From positions 1 through 43,792 of IMG/VR virus record IMGVR_UViG_3300037230_000061: a DNA stretch of 43,792 nucleotides, one strand, 5' to 3'. A program made the position numbers and the translations under genes. Shown in pieces: positions 12,074-20,517 of the stretch. This DNA comes from a virus. Position 1 is the stretch's first letter. Each line of letters opens with the position of its first letter. The notes under the pieces are model-generated. The model was not told the DNA's origin, made no database searches, and saw nothing but the letters and a program-made list of their open reading frames with translations.

Positions 12074-12133
12074 ATGAATACTGCACCGATCCTTGTTCGT
12101 GATCGCAAGCGCAAGCACAAGCACATGAAGTAA
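12074..12133 (+). CDS. 19-residue, strongly basic peptide gene
   Basis: The ATG at 12074 follows an excellent AAAGGAGG (12058-12065) at normal spacing. The product MNTAPILVRDRKRKHKHMK has eight basic residues in its second half. It ends 20 bases before the terminator at 12153, so it is the last gene of its operon. The ribosome-binding site is better than that of most neighbours, which argues for real translation. It could bind nucleic acid or act as a leader peptide for the terminator. The 150 bases before it hold only a weak GGCTGT/ACAGCC stem at 11920-11943. Confidence 0.5.
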   Translation: MNTAPILVRDRKRKHKHMK

Positions 12134-12152
12134 GTGTGCTGCGAAACAGAGA

Positions 12153-12180
12153 AGGGCTGTCCTAATGGGCGGCCCTTTTT
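12153..12180 (+). terminator. Rho-independent terminator before the portal gene
   Basis: AGGGCTGTCC (12153-12162), loop TAAT, GGGCGGCCCT (12167-12176) form a ten-base stem with two G-U pairs, ending in TTTTT. It closes the run of small genes. The portal reading frame is open back through it, which is why the start at 12195 is preferred. Confidence 0.8.
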
Positions 12181-12194
12181 GCGTTTGGGAGCGT

Positions 12195-14105
12195 ATGGAC
12201 GACGAGTACCAGCTATTTCTCGAAGATGATGTCCGCAAGAAAACAGAGGCGGATATTTTACGCCGCATTAACGACGCGATAGAAGCGTCAAAAGAGCGCG
12301 ACGATAATATCCGCGAGATGCGCGATCAGGCGTTAGGCCTTACGAATAGCCCGAGTCAGAGCGATCCCTGGAAAGGGTCCGCCGATGTAGACGACCCGAT
12401 GACCGGCAACCTGGAGCTTACCGTTAACGCCGCGATGGTTCAAGCCTTGAAGCACTCCCCTCTCGTTATGGTTGAGGCCGTGATGCCCGAAGATGCGGAG
12501 GACGCGGAGGCGCAAGAGGCGTATGCGCAGCACAAGATGTATGAGGGCGGCCTTGAAGTTTGTATGCTCGACACTATCCAGAACTCGAATCGGTACCCGG
12601 TAGCAATAGTCGCCTGCACTCACGAAGAGCGGGTCCGGCATGTGCAAGAAGAAGTCTTCTTTAAGCCCGGAAGCGACGTGCCTATCTTTGAGGCCGCGAA
12701 AGAGGATGGCGTCTACTACGATGTTGGATACGCGAAGGTACCCAAGACCGAGTACAAGGGGCTTCGGCTTCAGACTATCCAGACCGACGATTGGTATATG
12801 TATCCGGCGATTGCGACCGACATTCAGACCTGCAACGGCACCGGATGGAGACTGCGCTGGTCGGCGGACGACCTGATTAATGCAATCGACGACTACGGTG
12901 CGGATGAAAAGACGGTTTGGGATCTCATTAAGACCGGCCCGACACATAATTCGCAGGATAAGGCTTATGAGAACCGCCGCGAGCGACAAGACGATATTGG
13001 CGTTGACGAACCGATCAACCAACGCGACGGCTATTACCACATCTTTCCGTGGTACTGCAAGTTTCCGCTACTTGACGCTGGTGGCAACCGTCTAGCCCCA
13101 GAAGAGTATGTCGGCGAAGACCTTTGCGTGCTGGCGTGCCCTGGCGCAAAGAAGATTCTCAAGATGGTCAAGTCTGACATCGGGCCGACAAGACCGCTTG
13201 CGCCGTTCAACAGCGACCGCGAAAGTGGTGATATTTACGGCAACTGCATAACGAACCGATCGGATTCGCTTCAGGCGTTCGGAAACGCGGCGCTCCGTCA
13301 CACCATGAATACATGGGAAATGGAGATAAGCCCGACGACGAAGATCAAGGAGAATTTGGCCCGCAAGTACACGGGCTATCGTTATGGGCCGGGGCGGATG
13401 TGGCCGGTCAACGAGATGGGTGACATCGAACCGGTACAACTTCCACAGACTTCAGGCTCTGGATTGCAGGTGATTCAATGGCTTGACAACAAGGCGTCTG
13501 AGTATATCGTGGGCGGCAACCTTCAGATTCAAGGCAAGCAGCGAAAAGACGCGGAGGTTAAGGCTCAATCGCAGTCGATAGGCTCCAAGATGGACCTTCG
13601 CCTTACAACTTTCTGCATCGGGCTGGAAGAGCTTTGGCGAATCGCGGTAGCGATCCTTGCTGAGCATATGGACGAAGACGGCGAAGACTTTCTTGACGAA
13701 GACGGGCATCGGCGGCACATAACGCCGCAACAGTTGCGCAAGCGGTTTCACTACATCCCGACACCCAACGGGCAGAACTCTACGCCGGAGGCGCGTGAAG
13801 CACAGGCCGCAGCTCTAGCAGGGATTCAAGAGAAGCGCCTTCCGTTGATATTAGACGAGACGAAATCTCTCGAATTCAGAAAGTTGATGTGGCATGGCGC
13901 TGCGCAGATGGCAATACGGCTTGGCGAGCGCAACGTAAAAGCATGGTTTGGTCCGGAGCCGCAGCCACCGACGCCGGAAGAGCAGACGCGGGCCGCACAG
14001 ATGCAGGCGCCGCAGGCGCCGCCGCAAGGCATGCCGGGACTGCCGCCGGGAGGACAAAATGCAGGAGCCATTAACCAACAACTCAGTGCTGTGGGCGCAG
14101 GTTGA
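12195..14105 (+). CDS. Portal protein
   Basis: 636 residues. An ATG at 12165 is in frame but lies within the terminator stem; the ATG at 12195 follows GGGAG closely. The first 60 residues are helical and charged, then QSDPWKGSADVDDPM, a segment typical of portal proteins near the start of their core. The middle alternates beta and helical segments, and the end is Pro/Gln/Gly-rich (GMPGLPPGGQNAGA). It would form the dodecameric ring at one vertex through which the terminase pumps DNA. The assignment rests on position (after terL, before scaffold and capsid), size and the PWKG segment. No promoter is visible between the terminator and the gene. Confidence 0.8.
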   Translation: MDDEYQLFLEDDVRKKTEADILRRINDAIEASKERDDNIREMRDQALGLTNSPSQSDPWKGSADVDDPMTGNLELTVNAAMVQALKHSPLVMVEAVMPEDAEDAEAQEAYAQHKMYEGGLEVCMLDTIQNSNRYPVAIVACTHEERVRHVQEEVFFKPGSDVPIFEAAKEDGVYYDVGYAKVPKTEYKGLRLQTIQTDDWYMYPAIATDIQTCNGTGWRLRWSADDLINAIDDYGADEKTVWDLIKTGPTHNSQDKAYENRRERQDDIGVDEPINQRDGYYHIFPWYCKFPLLDAGGNRLAPEEYVGEDLCVLACPGAKKILKMVKSDIGPTRPLAPFNSDRESGDIYGNCITNRSDSLQAFGNAALRHTMNTWEMEISPTTKIKENLARKYTGYRYGPGRMWPVNEMGDIEPVQLPQTSGSGLQVIQWLDNKASEYIVGGNLQIQGKQRKDAEVKAQSQSIGSKMDLRLTTFCIGLEELWRIAVAILAEHMDEDGEDFLDEDGHRRHITPQQLRKRFHYIPTPNGQNSTPEAREAQAAALAGIQEKRLPLILDETKSLEFRKLMWHGAAQMAIRLGERNVKAWFGPEPQPPTPEEQTRAAQMQAPQAPPQGMPGLPPGGQNAGAINQQLSAVGAG

Positions 14106-14388
14106 GTCCGGCCAACACTGGCTTGAGGTAATCGCGCCTTACCTGTATGCGGAGATAGAGATTGCAACGGATGATCTGTGCATGATCGACTCCGAGGACA
14201 TTGGCGCTGCAGACAAGCGCGCAGTTATTCAAGGGCGCATTATGAGCTTACGAGCAATACTCAGTGCGCCGCGAAACCAACGACTTGAGGAGAGGTTTGC
14301 TGCCGAGATGATGGCGGCGCAGGAAGAAGAGGGAGTAACCAATGGATCCGGAAGACGACGCAGCGCTTTTAGGCGACCAGGCAGATAG
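14059..14388 (+). CDS. Small helical hypothetical protein after portal
   Basis: 109 residues from ATG 14059 with GGGAGG five bases upstream; it overlaps the portal 3' end by 47 bases and the next gene by another 47. It is acidic and helical (APYLYAEIEIATDDLCMIDSED), with a basic tail (GSGRRRSAFRRPGR). A similar small helical protein often stands between portal and scaffold in phages, but no role is established. The double overlap suggests tight translational coupling in the head operon. Confidence 0.65.
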   Translation: MQEPLTNNSVLWAQVESGQHWLEVIAPYLYAEIEIATDDLCMIDSEDIGAADKRAVIQGRIMSLRAILSAPRNQRLEERFAAEMMAAQEEEGVTNGSGRRRSAFRRPGR

Positions 14389-15211
14389 TCAGGAGGCCGA
14401 CCCGACTGTAGATAACCAACCGGCAGAACCGCAGTTCGGTGACACAAACTATGTCGAGACTGAAACGTATGCCGGAAGTGATGAGCTTGTAACCCGGCGC
14501 ACCGACGGAACCGTCGTCTACGACGGCGACTCAGACTTTGCAGAGTACTTCCAGGAGGCGGAACCCGTTGCCCCTGTGACCCCGGCGCCTGCACCCAAAC
14601 CCGGACCCACCACAGTAGCGCATCCTGCAAATGCCGAGATTGCCGCGCCTGCGTCCATCGCGACACTCCAGCCTGTTCTATCGGAGGCAGAGCGCGCATA
14701 CTTCACCGCCAACCCCGACAAGTGGATTGAGTGCCAGGAACTCGTCGCTTACCGAACGGCAACACGCTCCGAGACTTCGATGCTCGCCTCTAACGCCAGC
14801 TACACCCGCCTCCAGCAGCAAGCGCCTGCGCTTATGAACATCATTGGGCATAACGTGCAGCAAAACCTCGCAAACCTGACGCCCGAACTTCGCGTGAGAG
14901 AAGACGCGGCGGACATCGGGATTTTCATGTCGATGCAGACCGAGGTGGTGAATAAGAGAGGATCGGCGATAGACGTTATACTGCGGTATGCCGACGTAAT
15001 CCGCAGCGGACAGAAACCCGCCCCTGCGCCTCCTCCGCGAGCTCCAACGGCTCCGACCGCTCCGGTACGCCGAATGCCTGGAGCTTCGCCGAACAGTGCG
15101 CCTCGCACATCTCCATCGAGGCAGCGACCTGCCCCAACTGTTGGCGTTGGTCTGAATTTAAGCGCATCCGAAATGAAGCTGATGGAGCAGGATACGGAAG
15201 GACTAATCTGA
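14342..15211 (+). CDS. Scaffold-like head assembly protein
   Basis: 289 residues. GAGGGAG precedes the ATG. The N-terminal 80 residues are acidic and disordered, with many Asp/Glu/Gln (DDAALLGDQADSQEADPTV), then a Pro/Ala-rich linker, a helical centre (AERAYFTANPDKWIECQEL ...), and a basic Pro-rich C-terminal third. Acidic, low-complexity, helical proteins just upstream of the major capsid gene are usually internal scaffolds. The role is inferred from position and composition. No protease motif is visible. Confidence 0.6.
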   Translation: MDPEDDAALLGDQADSQEADPTVDNQPAEPQFGDTNYVETETYAGSDELVTRRTDGTVVYDGDSDFAEYFQEAEPVAPVTPAPAPKPGPTTVAHPANAEIAAPASIATLQPVLSEAERAYFTANPDKWIECQELVAYRTATRSETSMLASNASYTRLQQQAPALMNIIGHNVQQNLANLTPELRVREDAADIGIFMSMQTEVVNKRGSAIDVILRYADVIRSGQKPAPAPPPRAPTAPTAPVRRMPGASPNSAPRTSPSRQRPAPTVGVGLNLSASEMKLMEQDTEGLI

Positions 15212-16056
15212 TGGCTGTAAGTAAGGGAATGCAAAACCTGAACGATACCGGCGGCGAGGGTGCAGGCATCGTCGGGCATGATGGGATACACCGCGAGGGC
15301 GGCCTTGCGCACGTCGGACAGAGCGAAGACGAGGCGCTCGGTAACACCTTCGGCCAACTATGTGAAGCGGACAGAAAACACTATGGCGTCAAGGACGATG
15401 AATGGGTGTATGGCGCACGACTGCCTGAGCGATGGCAGTCTACTGAAGGTAAAAACAGAATTCAGGAGCTTGCGCGTCAATATGGCTACGCTCGCGTTCT
15501 TAAAGACGAAGACGGCATGAACCCGCTTTATGGCAGCGACAATGTTATGGTGGCACTGCCTCTTGCACCAGCACTGGAACGCGCAAAGAGAATGCGTCAT
15601 GAGCTGAATCGTCAGCAGGCGGACCTGGAAGAGACGCAAATAGGCGACTTTAAGTACCTCGAAGAGCACAGCAGCAATGCGGCGAATGACCCAGATATGG
15701 TGGTTCCGTTCACTCTTGGTATGAAGGATATGCTTCGCAAGATCGCTCTGCAGAACAGGCGAAACAACCACTCAACGTCACTTATGGGTCCCGGCTCACC
15801 GACCTCCGGTAGAATGAGCCTGTCGCGAGCCGAGTCGATGTATACGCCGGAGCAGATCGAGGCGGAAGAGCGACGGCACGCCGGCACCACAACGCAGACG
15901 CCAATGAGCGTTGAGCGATGGAGCAAGATGCGTGCCGACATGAACCCAGAGGCGAAGCATCAGCGCGACAAGATGTTTGGCTTCTCAGATACCGGGTTTA
16001 CAAACCCCAACTCAGCATTAGCACAGGCCCGCCGAAACACGGCTTCGAAACGATAA
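15211..16056 (+). CDS. Hypothetical head-module protein
   Basis: 281 residues. The start ATG shares its A with the TGA of the gene before (TGATG). The protein is charged and mainly helical, with a mid-region LERAKRMRHELNRQQADLEE likely coiled coil, and a C-terminal part with Met/Arg/Gln-rich segments. It lies between the scaffold-like gene and the capsid genes, so a virion or assembly role is likely, but I recognise no family. Confidence 0.65.
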   Translation: MAVSKGMQNLNDTGGEGAGIVGHDGIHREGGLAHVGQSEDEALGNTFGQLCEADRKHYGVKDDEWVYGARLPERWQSTEGKNRIQELARQYGYARVLKDEDGMNPLYGSDNVMVALPLAPALERAKRMRHELNRQQADLEETQIGDFKYLEEHSSNAANDPDMVVPFTLGMKDMLRKIALQNRRNNHSTSLMGPGSPTSGRMSLSRAESMYTPEQIEAEERRHAGTTTQTPMSVERWSKMRADMNPEAKHQRDKMFGFSDTGFTNPNSALAQARRNTASKR

Positions 16057-16066
16057 GGAGTGACCC

Positions 16067-16765
16067 ATGCCTGGTTGCGCATACGGAGAAAACTTTGCGG
16101 GAAATGCTCTTGCGCCGTTAACTCCGTCGTTCTATCTAGCAAATAGCCTGACAGGCTCGGGCGTACCGCCTGCGGCCTATGTTCAGGCGACCGATATTGT
16201 GTGCCTCACGACAGCGACGGCGCTTACCTCCAACGCGATTCCGGTCCTAAGGATGCTGCTTGCCGCCGATATTACAGCTCTTTATCAGAACGGTTCCGGC
16301 GGTATCTGCGGAATCCTCGGTTCAGCCGCAGATGACATGATAAGCAATGCTTCCGGCTATGCACAGGCGCCGCCAACCAGCCTTGGAGGGTTCCAGTCGC
16401 CGGGTTCCTATGCATCCTTGCAGTATACCGAGCCGCAGGTAGGCAGGTCTCAGGGACGCGTTCAGGTATTCACCAGCAACCACGGTTTCCGGATGGCGCT
16501 GTATACCGGAGGGGGAGCGATTACCCTGACCGGACAGTACAACAACACGCTCGCGGGTATTCACATTTCGACAACATCCGGAACGACGACGTACACGATA
16601 GACCCGAACGCAACAACCAAGTGCGTGCAGATTGTAGCGGCAGACATTGGAGACCCGCTGTACGACACACTCGTTGCGCAGAACGCCGCAGGGCCTCATG
16701 TGTATGTGAAGATTCTGCCCGCCTATCAACAGTTCAATACCGGCGTCAACTATTCAGCCCAGTAG
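16067..16765 (+). CDS. Beta-rich virion protein (possible capsid decoration)
   Basis: 232 residues, with AAGGAG before the ATG. It is rich in Thr/Ser/Gly/Ala and Val, with predicted beta strands throughout (RVQVFTSNHGFRMALYTGG; TTTYTIDPNATTKCVQIV). No signal peptide. It immediately precedes the major capsid gene, a usual place for a head decoration protein, but the family is not recognised. Encoded in the head operon with good ribosome-binding sites on both sides. Confidence 0.65.
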   Translation: MPGCAYGENFAGNALAPLTPSFYLANSLTGSGVPPAAYVQATDIVCLTTATALTSNAIPVLRMLLAADITALYQNGSGGICGILGSAADDMISNASGYAQAPPTSLGGFQSPGSYASLQYTEPQVGRSQGRVQVFTSNHGFRMALYTGGGAITLTGQYNNTLAGIHISTTSGTTTYTIDPNATTKCVQIVAADIGDPLYDTLVAQNAAGPHVYVKILPAYQQFNTGVNYSAQ

Positions 16766-16780
16766 AAAGGAGAGTCTGAA

Positions 16781-17728
16781 ATGACAGCTCAAGTTACCCT
16801 CCTAACTCAGAAGGGCATCGATAAGCATATCTGGAATTCGTATGGCGAAACACCACCAATGTGGTCCTACCTGATGCACTACATGGAGACCGAATTCAGG
16901 TATATCGATATGGTCAACTGGCAGGACTACAACCTGCCCGGCTTCCGTCAGCCCGGCGGTCCGACAACGGCAGGGCAGTTCCTTCCATCGTTCAGCGTCC
17001 GCATGGTGATTCGCAACGCTTCTTTAGCAGACGGACTCGCCTATGAAGACATCCGTGACGACATCTACGGATTCGTCCACAGAATGCTGCCGAAGAAGGG
17101 TACCGCAATGGGCCTTGCCTTCCAGACTCTCATGGAAGTCTGTTTAGCGCAGTACATGGTCTACAACGGATACACGGCCGGCTCAATCACGGGTATGGTT
17201 GACGGCGTGAGCCTCTTCAACATCGCGCACCCTGTTAGCTTGTCCAACCAGGCGCAGACATTCTCGAACCGAAGTGATGTGGACCTTTCGATAAGCAGCG
17301 CACAGGCGGCAATCACGCGGCTTGAGACGACCCAGGCTGAAAACAACATCCGATACCAGGGCAACCGTGTAGCCGAGTGTTGGGTCAACCCGGCGCTTCA
17401 GTTTATCGCGCGTCAGATATTCGACCAGCCCGGCAACCAGGCGTTCGGGGCCGACTATACGCCTAACAAGCATCTGTACGAGAAGAAGGTCAAGGTTATG
17501 GACTGGCCTTACTTCAAGAGCTACGGCGTGAACGGCACCATCGCAAACAACCCGAACAGTTGGTTCCTGAAGGGCGAAAAGCACGAGGGCTACTTCTACA
17601 ACCGGCAGAGCTTCGAGACATTCTCGGATTTCGATATGGATACACTCAGCCAGGTATGGGCGGCTACAAGCCGGTTCGGGTATGTAACTGCAAACCCGCG
17701 CGGCTGGGACGGATCGCTCGGAGGTTAA
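16781..17728 (+). CDS. Major capsid protein (HK97-like fold expected)
   Basis: 315 residues. A strong AAAGGAGAG precedes the ATG. The protein shows features of a Mu gpT/HK97-type major head protein: a helical N-terminus, then SVRMVIRNASLADGLAYEDI, a long helix GTAMGLAFQTLMEVCLAQYM, the segment GVSLFNIAHPVSLSNQ typical of the loop in which newly made capsids place a phase-specific motif, and a C-terminal beta-rich part. It builds the icosahedral shell. The position after scaffold and the length match. No delta-domain or protease gene was found next to it. Confidence 0.8.
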   Translation: MTAQVTLLTQKGIDKHIWNSYGETPPMWSYLMHYMETEFRYIDMVNWQDYNLPGFRQPGGPTTAGQFLPSFSVRMVIRNASLADGLAYEDIRDDIYGFVHRMLPKKGTAMGLAFQTLMEVCLAQYMVYNGYTAGSITGMVDGVSLFNIAHPVSLSNQAQTFSNRSDVDLSISSAQAAITRLETTQAENNIRYQGNRVAECWVNPALQFIARQIFDQPGNQAFGADYTPNKHLYEKKVKVMDWPYFKSYGVNGTIANNPNSWFLKGEKHEGYFYNRQSFETFSDFDMDTLSQVWAATSRFGYVTANPRGWDGSLGG

Positions 17729-17729
17729 G

Positions 17730-17969
17730 ATGCCAAGAAATCATATCGACTATCGAAGCAATCCTCCGCTAAGCGGCCTGCGGTGGAATGGTAAGAAGAC
17801 GCAGGATGCGTACACCTGCGGCCCGACTTACCAGAACTTCCTTATAACCGACGACTATGGCGTACAGTACGACGGACGACGCGCAAGCGGCGGTGACATC
17901 AACCAGAAGGAAAATGCTTCGCCTGCAGTCGCAGTATCGCCGTACTTCCCGGCGGGGAGTGCAAGCTGA
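17730..17969 (+). CDS. Small virion-module protein
   Basis: 79 residues; GGAGG about five bases before the ATG. The sequence is polar with a Tyr/Asn/Gly-rich centre (YTCGPTYQNFLITDDYGVQY) and an Ala/Ser/Pro-rich end. The end overlaps the next ATG. It sits between the major capsid protein and two related beta-domain proteins, so it may be a minor head protein. No known family. Confidence 0.6.
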   Translation: MPRNHIDYRSNPPLSGLRWNGKKTQDAYTCGPTYQNFLITDDYGVQYDGRRASGGDINQKENASPAVAVSPYFPAGSAS

Positions 17970-18505
17970 TGGCGTTACACGAACAGGGCAGATTAAGTTC
18001 TGCGTCAGGCCTCGAACTCAACCCAACATTCCCGATTGATCCCGTTACGTACAGCGGAATGCTGCCTCAATCGACGTTGATAAGTTTGCCCACAACGGCG
18101 GTAACAACGGGAATCATCAGCGGCGCCGCTACAACGCTGGCAACCATAACGCAGGCGAATGTAAGCGGCTCGGCAGTTGCAGACATCCTCGTGCGCGTTG
18201 CCTGTAACAGCAGCGGCCATGTTTTCGACTCAACGCGGGTCGGTAAGTACACGCTCGCTATATCACGTGTTGCCGGAAGCGCGCTGGTTGCAACGCTGAG
18301 CTCGGTCTACGGTGCGGCGATTGCAACGTCAGGATCAGACACGCTGACGTTTAGTATCGCCCTTGCCGCTGTATCAGGCGGTGTAACCGCAACAAACACG
18401 ATAGCGATTCAGATAACCGTTACCGAGAGCGGCGGATTCACATCCGAAGCGCAACTATCAATAACAGCAATGAACAGCCAGACCTTCGGGCCTACCATCG
18501 CATAG
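17969..18505 (+). CDS. Beta-domain virion protein, first of a tandem pair
   Basis: 178 residues. The ATG overlaps the TGA of the preceding gene. Almost all of it is Thr/Ser/Ala/Val beta structure, with a central part about 85-150 (DSTRVGKYTLAISRVAGSA and VSGGVTATNTIAIQITV) that recurs in the next gene. The fold is likely an Ig-like or jelly-roll sandwich. Such proteins decorate heads or tails. It has no signal peptide. The direct neighbour with the same motifs points to gene duplication. Confidence 0.65.
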   Translation: MALHEQGRLSSASGLELNPTFPIDPVTYSGMLPQSTLISLPTTAVTTGIISGAATTLATITQANVSGSAVADILVRVACNSSGHVFDSTRVGKYTLAISRVAGSALVATLSSVYGAAIATSGSDTLTFSIALAAVSGGVTATNTIAIQITVTESGGFTSEAQLSITAMNSQTFGPTIA

Positions 18506-18515
18506 GGAGATCACA

Positions 18516-19031
18516 ATGCCAGATTACAGTTCGCCGGCAAACTTTGTTGGTGGCATCACGTTTGACCCGTCGGGAGGCGCTCCAGGTTCGGCTTTATCCA
18601 CCGGAATGGGAGTGACCGCGGGTGCGACCGCAATTGTAGACTCAACAGCAACACAGGTCGGCCTTATCACAGTTCCGAACGTCGCCTGCTCATGGGCGGG
18701 GCTTGTCATCCTTCGTCTTGGGCTGACGGGGGCGAGCCACACCTACGACTCAACCCGTGTATGGGTAGGTACATTGGCGGTTACACGTGTCCCCGGCGCG
18801 GCGGCAGTTTCAACGCTCACGGTCGTAACAGGAGGAAGTCAGCAGGCGACGAGCGCAAGCGGATATACGATCACGATCACCGTCGCGCTCGGTTCGGTAA
18901 GCGGCGGCGTGACAGCGACCAACACGTTCGCTATTAACGTCACATCGGTAGGGTCTACGGCGTCTACATCTGAATGCCAGTGCATGGTTATTGGCAGCAA
19001 CGGCGCGGCGGGCGGAGCATTGTTTAGCTAG
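18516..19031 (+). CDS. Beta-domain virion protein, second of a tandem pair
   Basis: 171 residues; GGGAG before the ATG. It shares with the gene before it the motifs DSTRV-x-x-x-TLA, RV-x-G-x-A-x-V-x-TL and VSGGVTATNT-x-AI in the same order and spacing, while the first 60 residues differ. This is what a tandem duplication with divergent N-termini would give. The product probably assembles on the capsid or connector. Its TAG overlaps the GTG start of the next gene. Confidence 0.65.
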   Translation: MPDYSSPANFVGGITFDPSGGAPGSALSTGMGVTAGATAIVDSTATQVGLITVPNVACSWAGLVILRLGLTGASHTYDSTRVWVGTLAVTRVPGAAAVSTLTVVTGGSQQATSASGYTITITVALGSVSGGVTATNTFAINVTSVGSTASTSECQCMVIGSNGAAGGALFS

Positions 19032-19861
19032 TGGCTCTTTTGATCAATCGGGCGCAGGCGAGGGATTTTTGCCGCCGAAGCGTTAATATAGTTCCTCCTT
19101 CAGACTACCCGGAGGAGGACGTTCGCTACGGGCCGCCGGGTGCGCAGCCTGCTGGAAACCCGACGCCAACCAACCAGCAGTATAACGACGGGTTCGATCA
19201 GGCGATTTCGCTCGTCAATGCGTACGTCGGGTTCACGACTCAGGTGATACCGATACCATTGCCGGCCTCAACTGCGCAGGGGTACGTGCCTATCAGCATG
19301 AGCCTGTTGAACGTAAGCGGCGCTCCGCAGTACCTGTCTAATATACAGGTCGGCCAGATCGGAATACAGCAGCTCAACGACATACGGCGAGTCGGGTTCA
19401 TACAATCACCTGGAGGGCAGTACCAGCAGATCTACCCGTTTGACATCGCGCGTTCAGACCGGGATCTGGTCATCTATGACAACAACCAGCCCGGAATGCC
19501 GCAGTACTACTATACCGACCAGTACAACCTGTACATAACGCCACCCAACGGCGTTGCGGGGACGCTGCAGATAACCGTCGGGCGCGGGTCGATGAGCTTC
19601 TCTCACGACGCGGGTTATATCGAGCAGCTTCCGGTAGATTACCACCAGTTCATATTCCAGATGACGACGCTGCTTGCGGCGATGAAGCAGCCTGGAAATG
19701 TGGAGATGAACACGGTCGTGCAAATGCTTGGACCGAGCGCTCAGAACGTGCTTACGCGCATAGCGGACTGGTTTGAGGCCAATAACAGGTACGCGCAGCC
19801 GACAATGGGGAGCGTCGATATTCAGCGGGACTATGGGTGTTACAGGAGACAGAGGAGGTGA
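19031..19861 (+). CDS. Head-to-tail adaptor candidate
   Basis: 276 residues, GTG start in a TAGTG overlap. It has helical N- and C-terminal parts (INRAQARDFCRRSV; NVEMNTVVQMLGPSAQNVL) around a beta-rich centre (QIYPFDIARSDRDLVIYD). The location after the capsid genes and before the nozzle protein is where short-tailed phages encode the adaptor ring. The helical bundle with a beta insertion fits loosely. Identification is from position. Confidence 0.6.
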   Translation: MALLINRAQARDFCRRSVNIVPPSDYPEEDVRYGPPGAQPAGNPTPTNQQYNDGFDQAISLVNAYVGFTTQVIPIPLPASTAQGYVPISMSLLNVSGAPQYLSNIQVGQIGIQQLNDIRRVGFIQSPGGQYQQIYPFDIARSDRDLVIYDNNQPGMPQYYYTDQYNLYITPPNGVAGTLQITVGRGSMSFSHDAGYIEQLPVDYHQFIFQMTTLLAAMKQPGNVEMNTVVQMLGPSAQNVLTRIADWFEANNRYAQPTMGSVDIQRDYGCYRRQRR

Positions 19862-19864
19862 CAG

Positions 19865-20149
19865 ATGGTGGAACTCGCAAATATCAATAATCAGCCTGTA
19901 GTTCAGGTGCGCGGCGTATTAGGCGTCACCTGTCAGAACATAGTTGCACCGAACGGCCTTGTTGTGCAAACAGCGGTAAACGTTTCTTCAGATCAGTTCG
20001 ATATGAACACCGCGGAGGGCCAACTTGAGGCGGCTCAATGGCTGGCGGATGCAGCAAAGAGCTTGTTCACGCTCGCTTTCAATACTCGCGCACAGGGCGG
20101 CGAGCAGTCGAAAATCTTGCGACTCCAGCCGGGAACCAAGGTCCAGTGA
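19865..20149 (+). CDS. Small connector-region protein
   Basis: 94 residues; GAGGAGG before the ATG. The N-terminal half is beta (NQPVVQVRGVLGVTCQNIV), the C-terminal half a helix and short tail (EGQLEAAQWLADAAKSLFTL). It is followed after two bases by the next gene. It is in the connector region and may be part of the tail-head interface. No family recognised. Confidence 0.6.
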   Translation: MVELANINNQPVVQVRGVLGVTCQNIVAPNGLVVQTAVNVSSDQFDMNTAEGQLEAAQWLADAAKSLFTLAFNTRAQGGEQSKILRLQPGTKVQ

Positions 20150-20151
20150 CA

Positions 20152-20517
20152 ATGCCGGTTAACGGAACAATACAAGTAGGTTCCTACCTTACAGACCCCG
20201 TGCTTGGGCCTATCCAGCAGCCGTCATATACACTCAATATCGTGGGAGGCGTTAACGAAAGACTGACGCCCACCCTTGTGAGCGGCTTCAACCAGTTCAC
20301 AATTCCGGCTGGAGCGCAGACCGTAACCTTCACGCCGCCGCTTAATGGGTCCAACACTTACACATGGAAAGGCGTTACGGGCGACACCGGTATACCTATT
20401 GGCGCGTGGGGACCATCCGGGCCGTTCGCGTTGGCACAACCTCAGAACGGCTCCAACACCTTCGGCATAACTGCGGGCAGTTCTGATACCGCCGCCTTCT
20501 CCATCCTCTTTATCTGA
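20152..20517 (+). CDS. Small beta-rich tail-module protein
   Basis: 121 residues from ATG 20152, two bases after the previous stop, with no separate ribosome-binding site visible, so translation is likely coupled. It is mainly beta (FTIPAGAQTVTFTPPLNGSN), with repeated NGSNT segments (NGSNTYTWKG and NGSNTFGITAG) about 45 residues apart. Its TGA overlaps the ATG of the nozzle gene. Possibly a small fibre or head-fibre protein. Confidence 0.6.
   Translation: MPVNGTIQVGSYLTDPVLGPIQQPSYTLNIVGGVNERLTPTLVSGFNQFTIPAGAQTVTFTPPLNGSNTYTWKGVTGDTGIPIGAWGPSGPFALAQPQNGSNTFGITAGSSDTAAFSILFI

Noticed and set aside
12333-13040. Long minus-strand frame (235 codons) opposite the portal gene
   Set aside because: No start signal, composition typical of the complement of a GC-rich coding region, and no recognisable motif.
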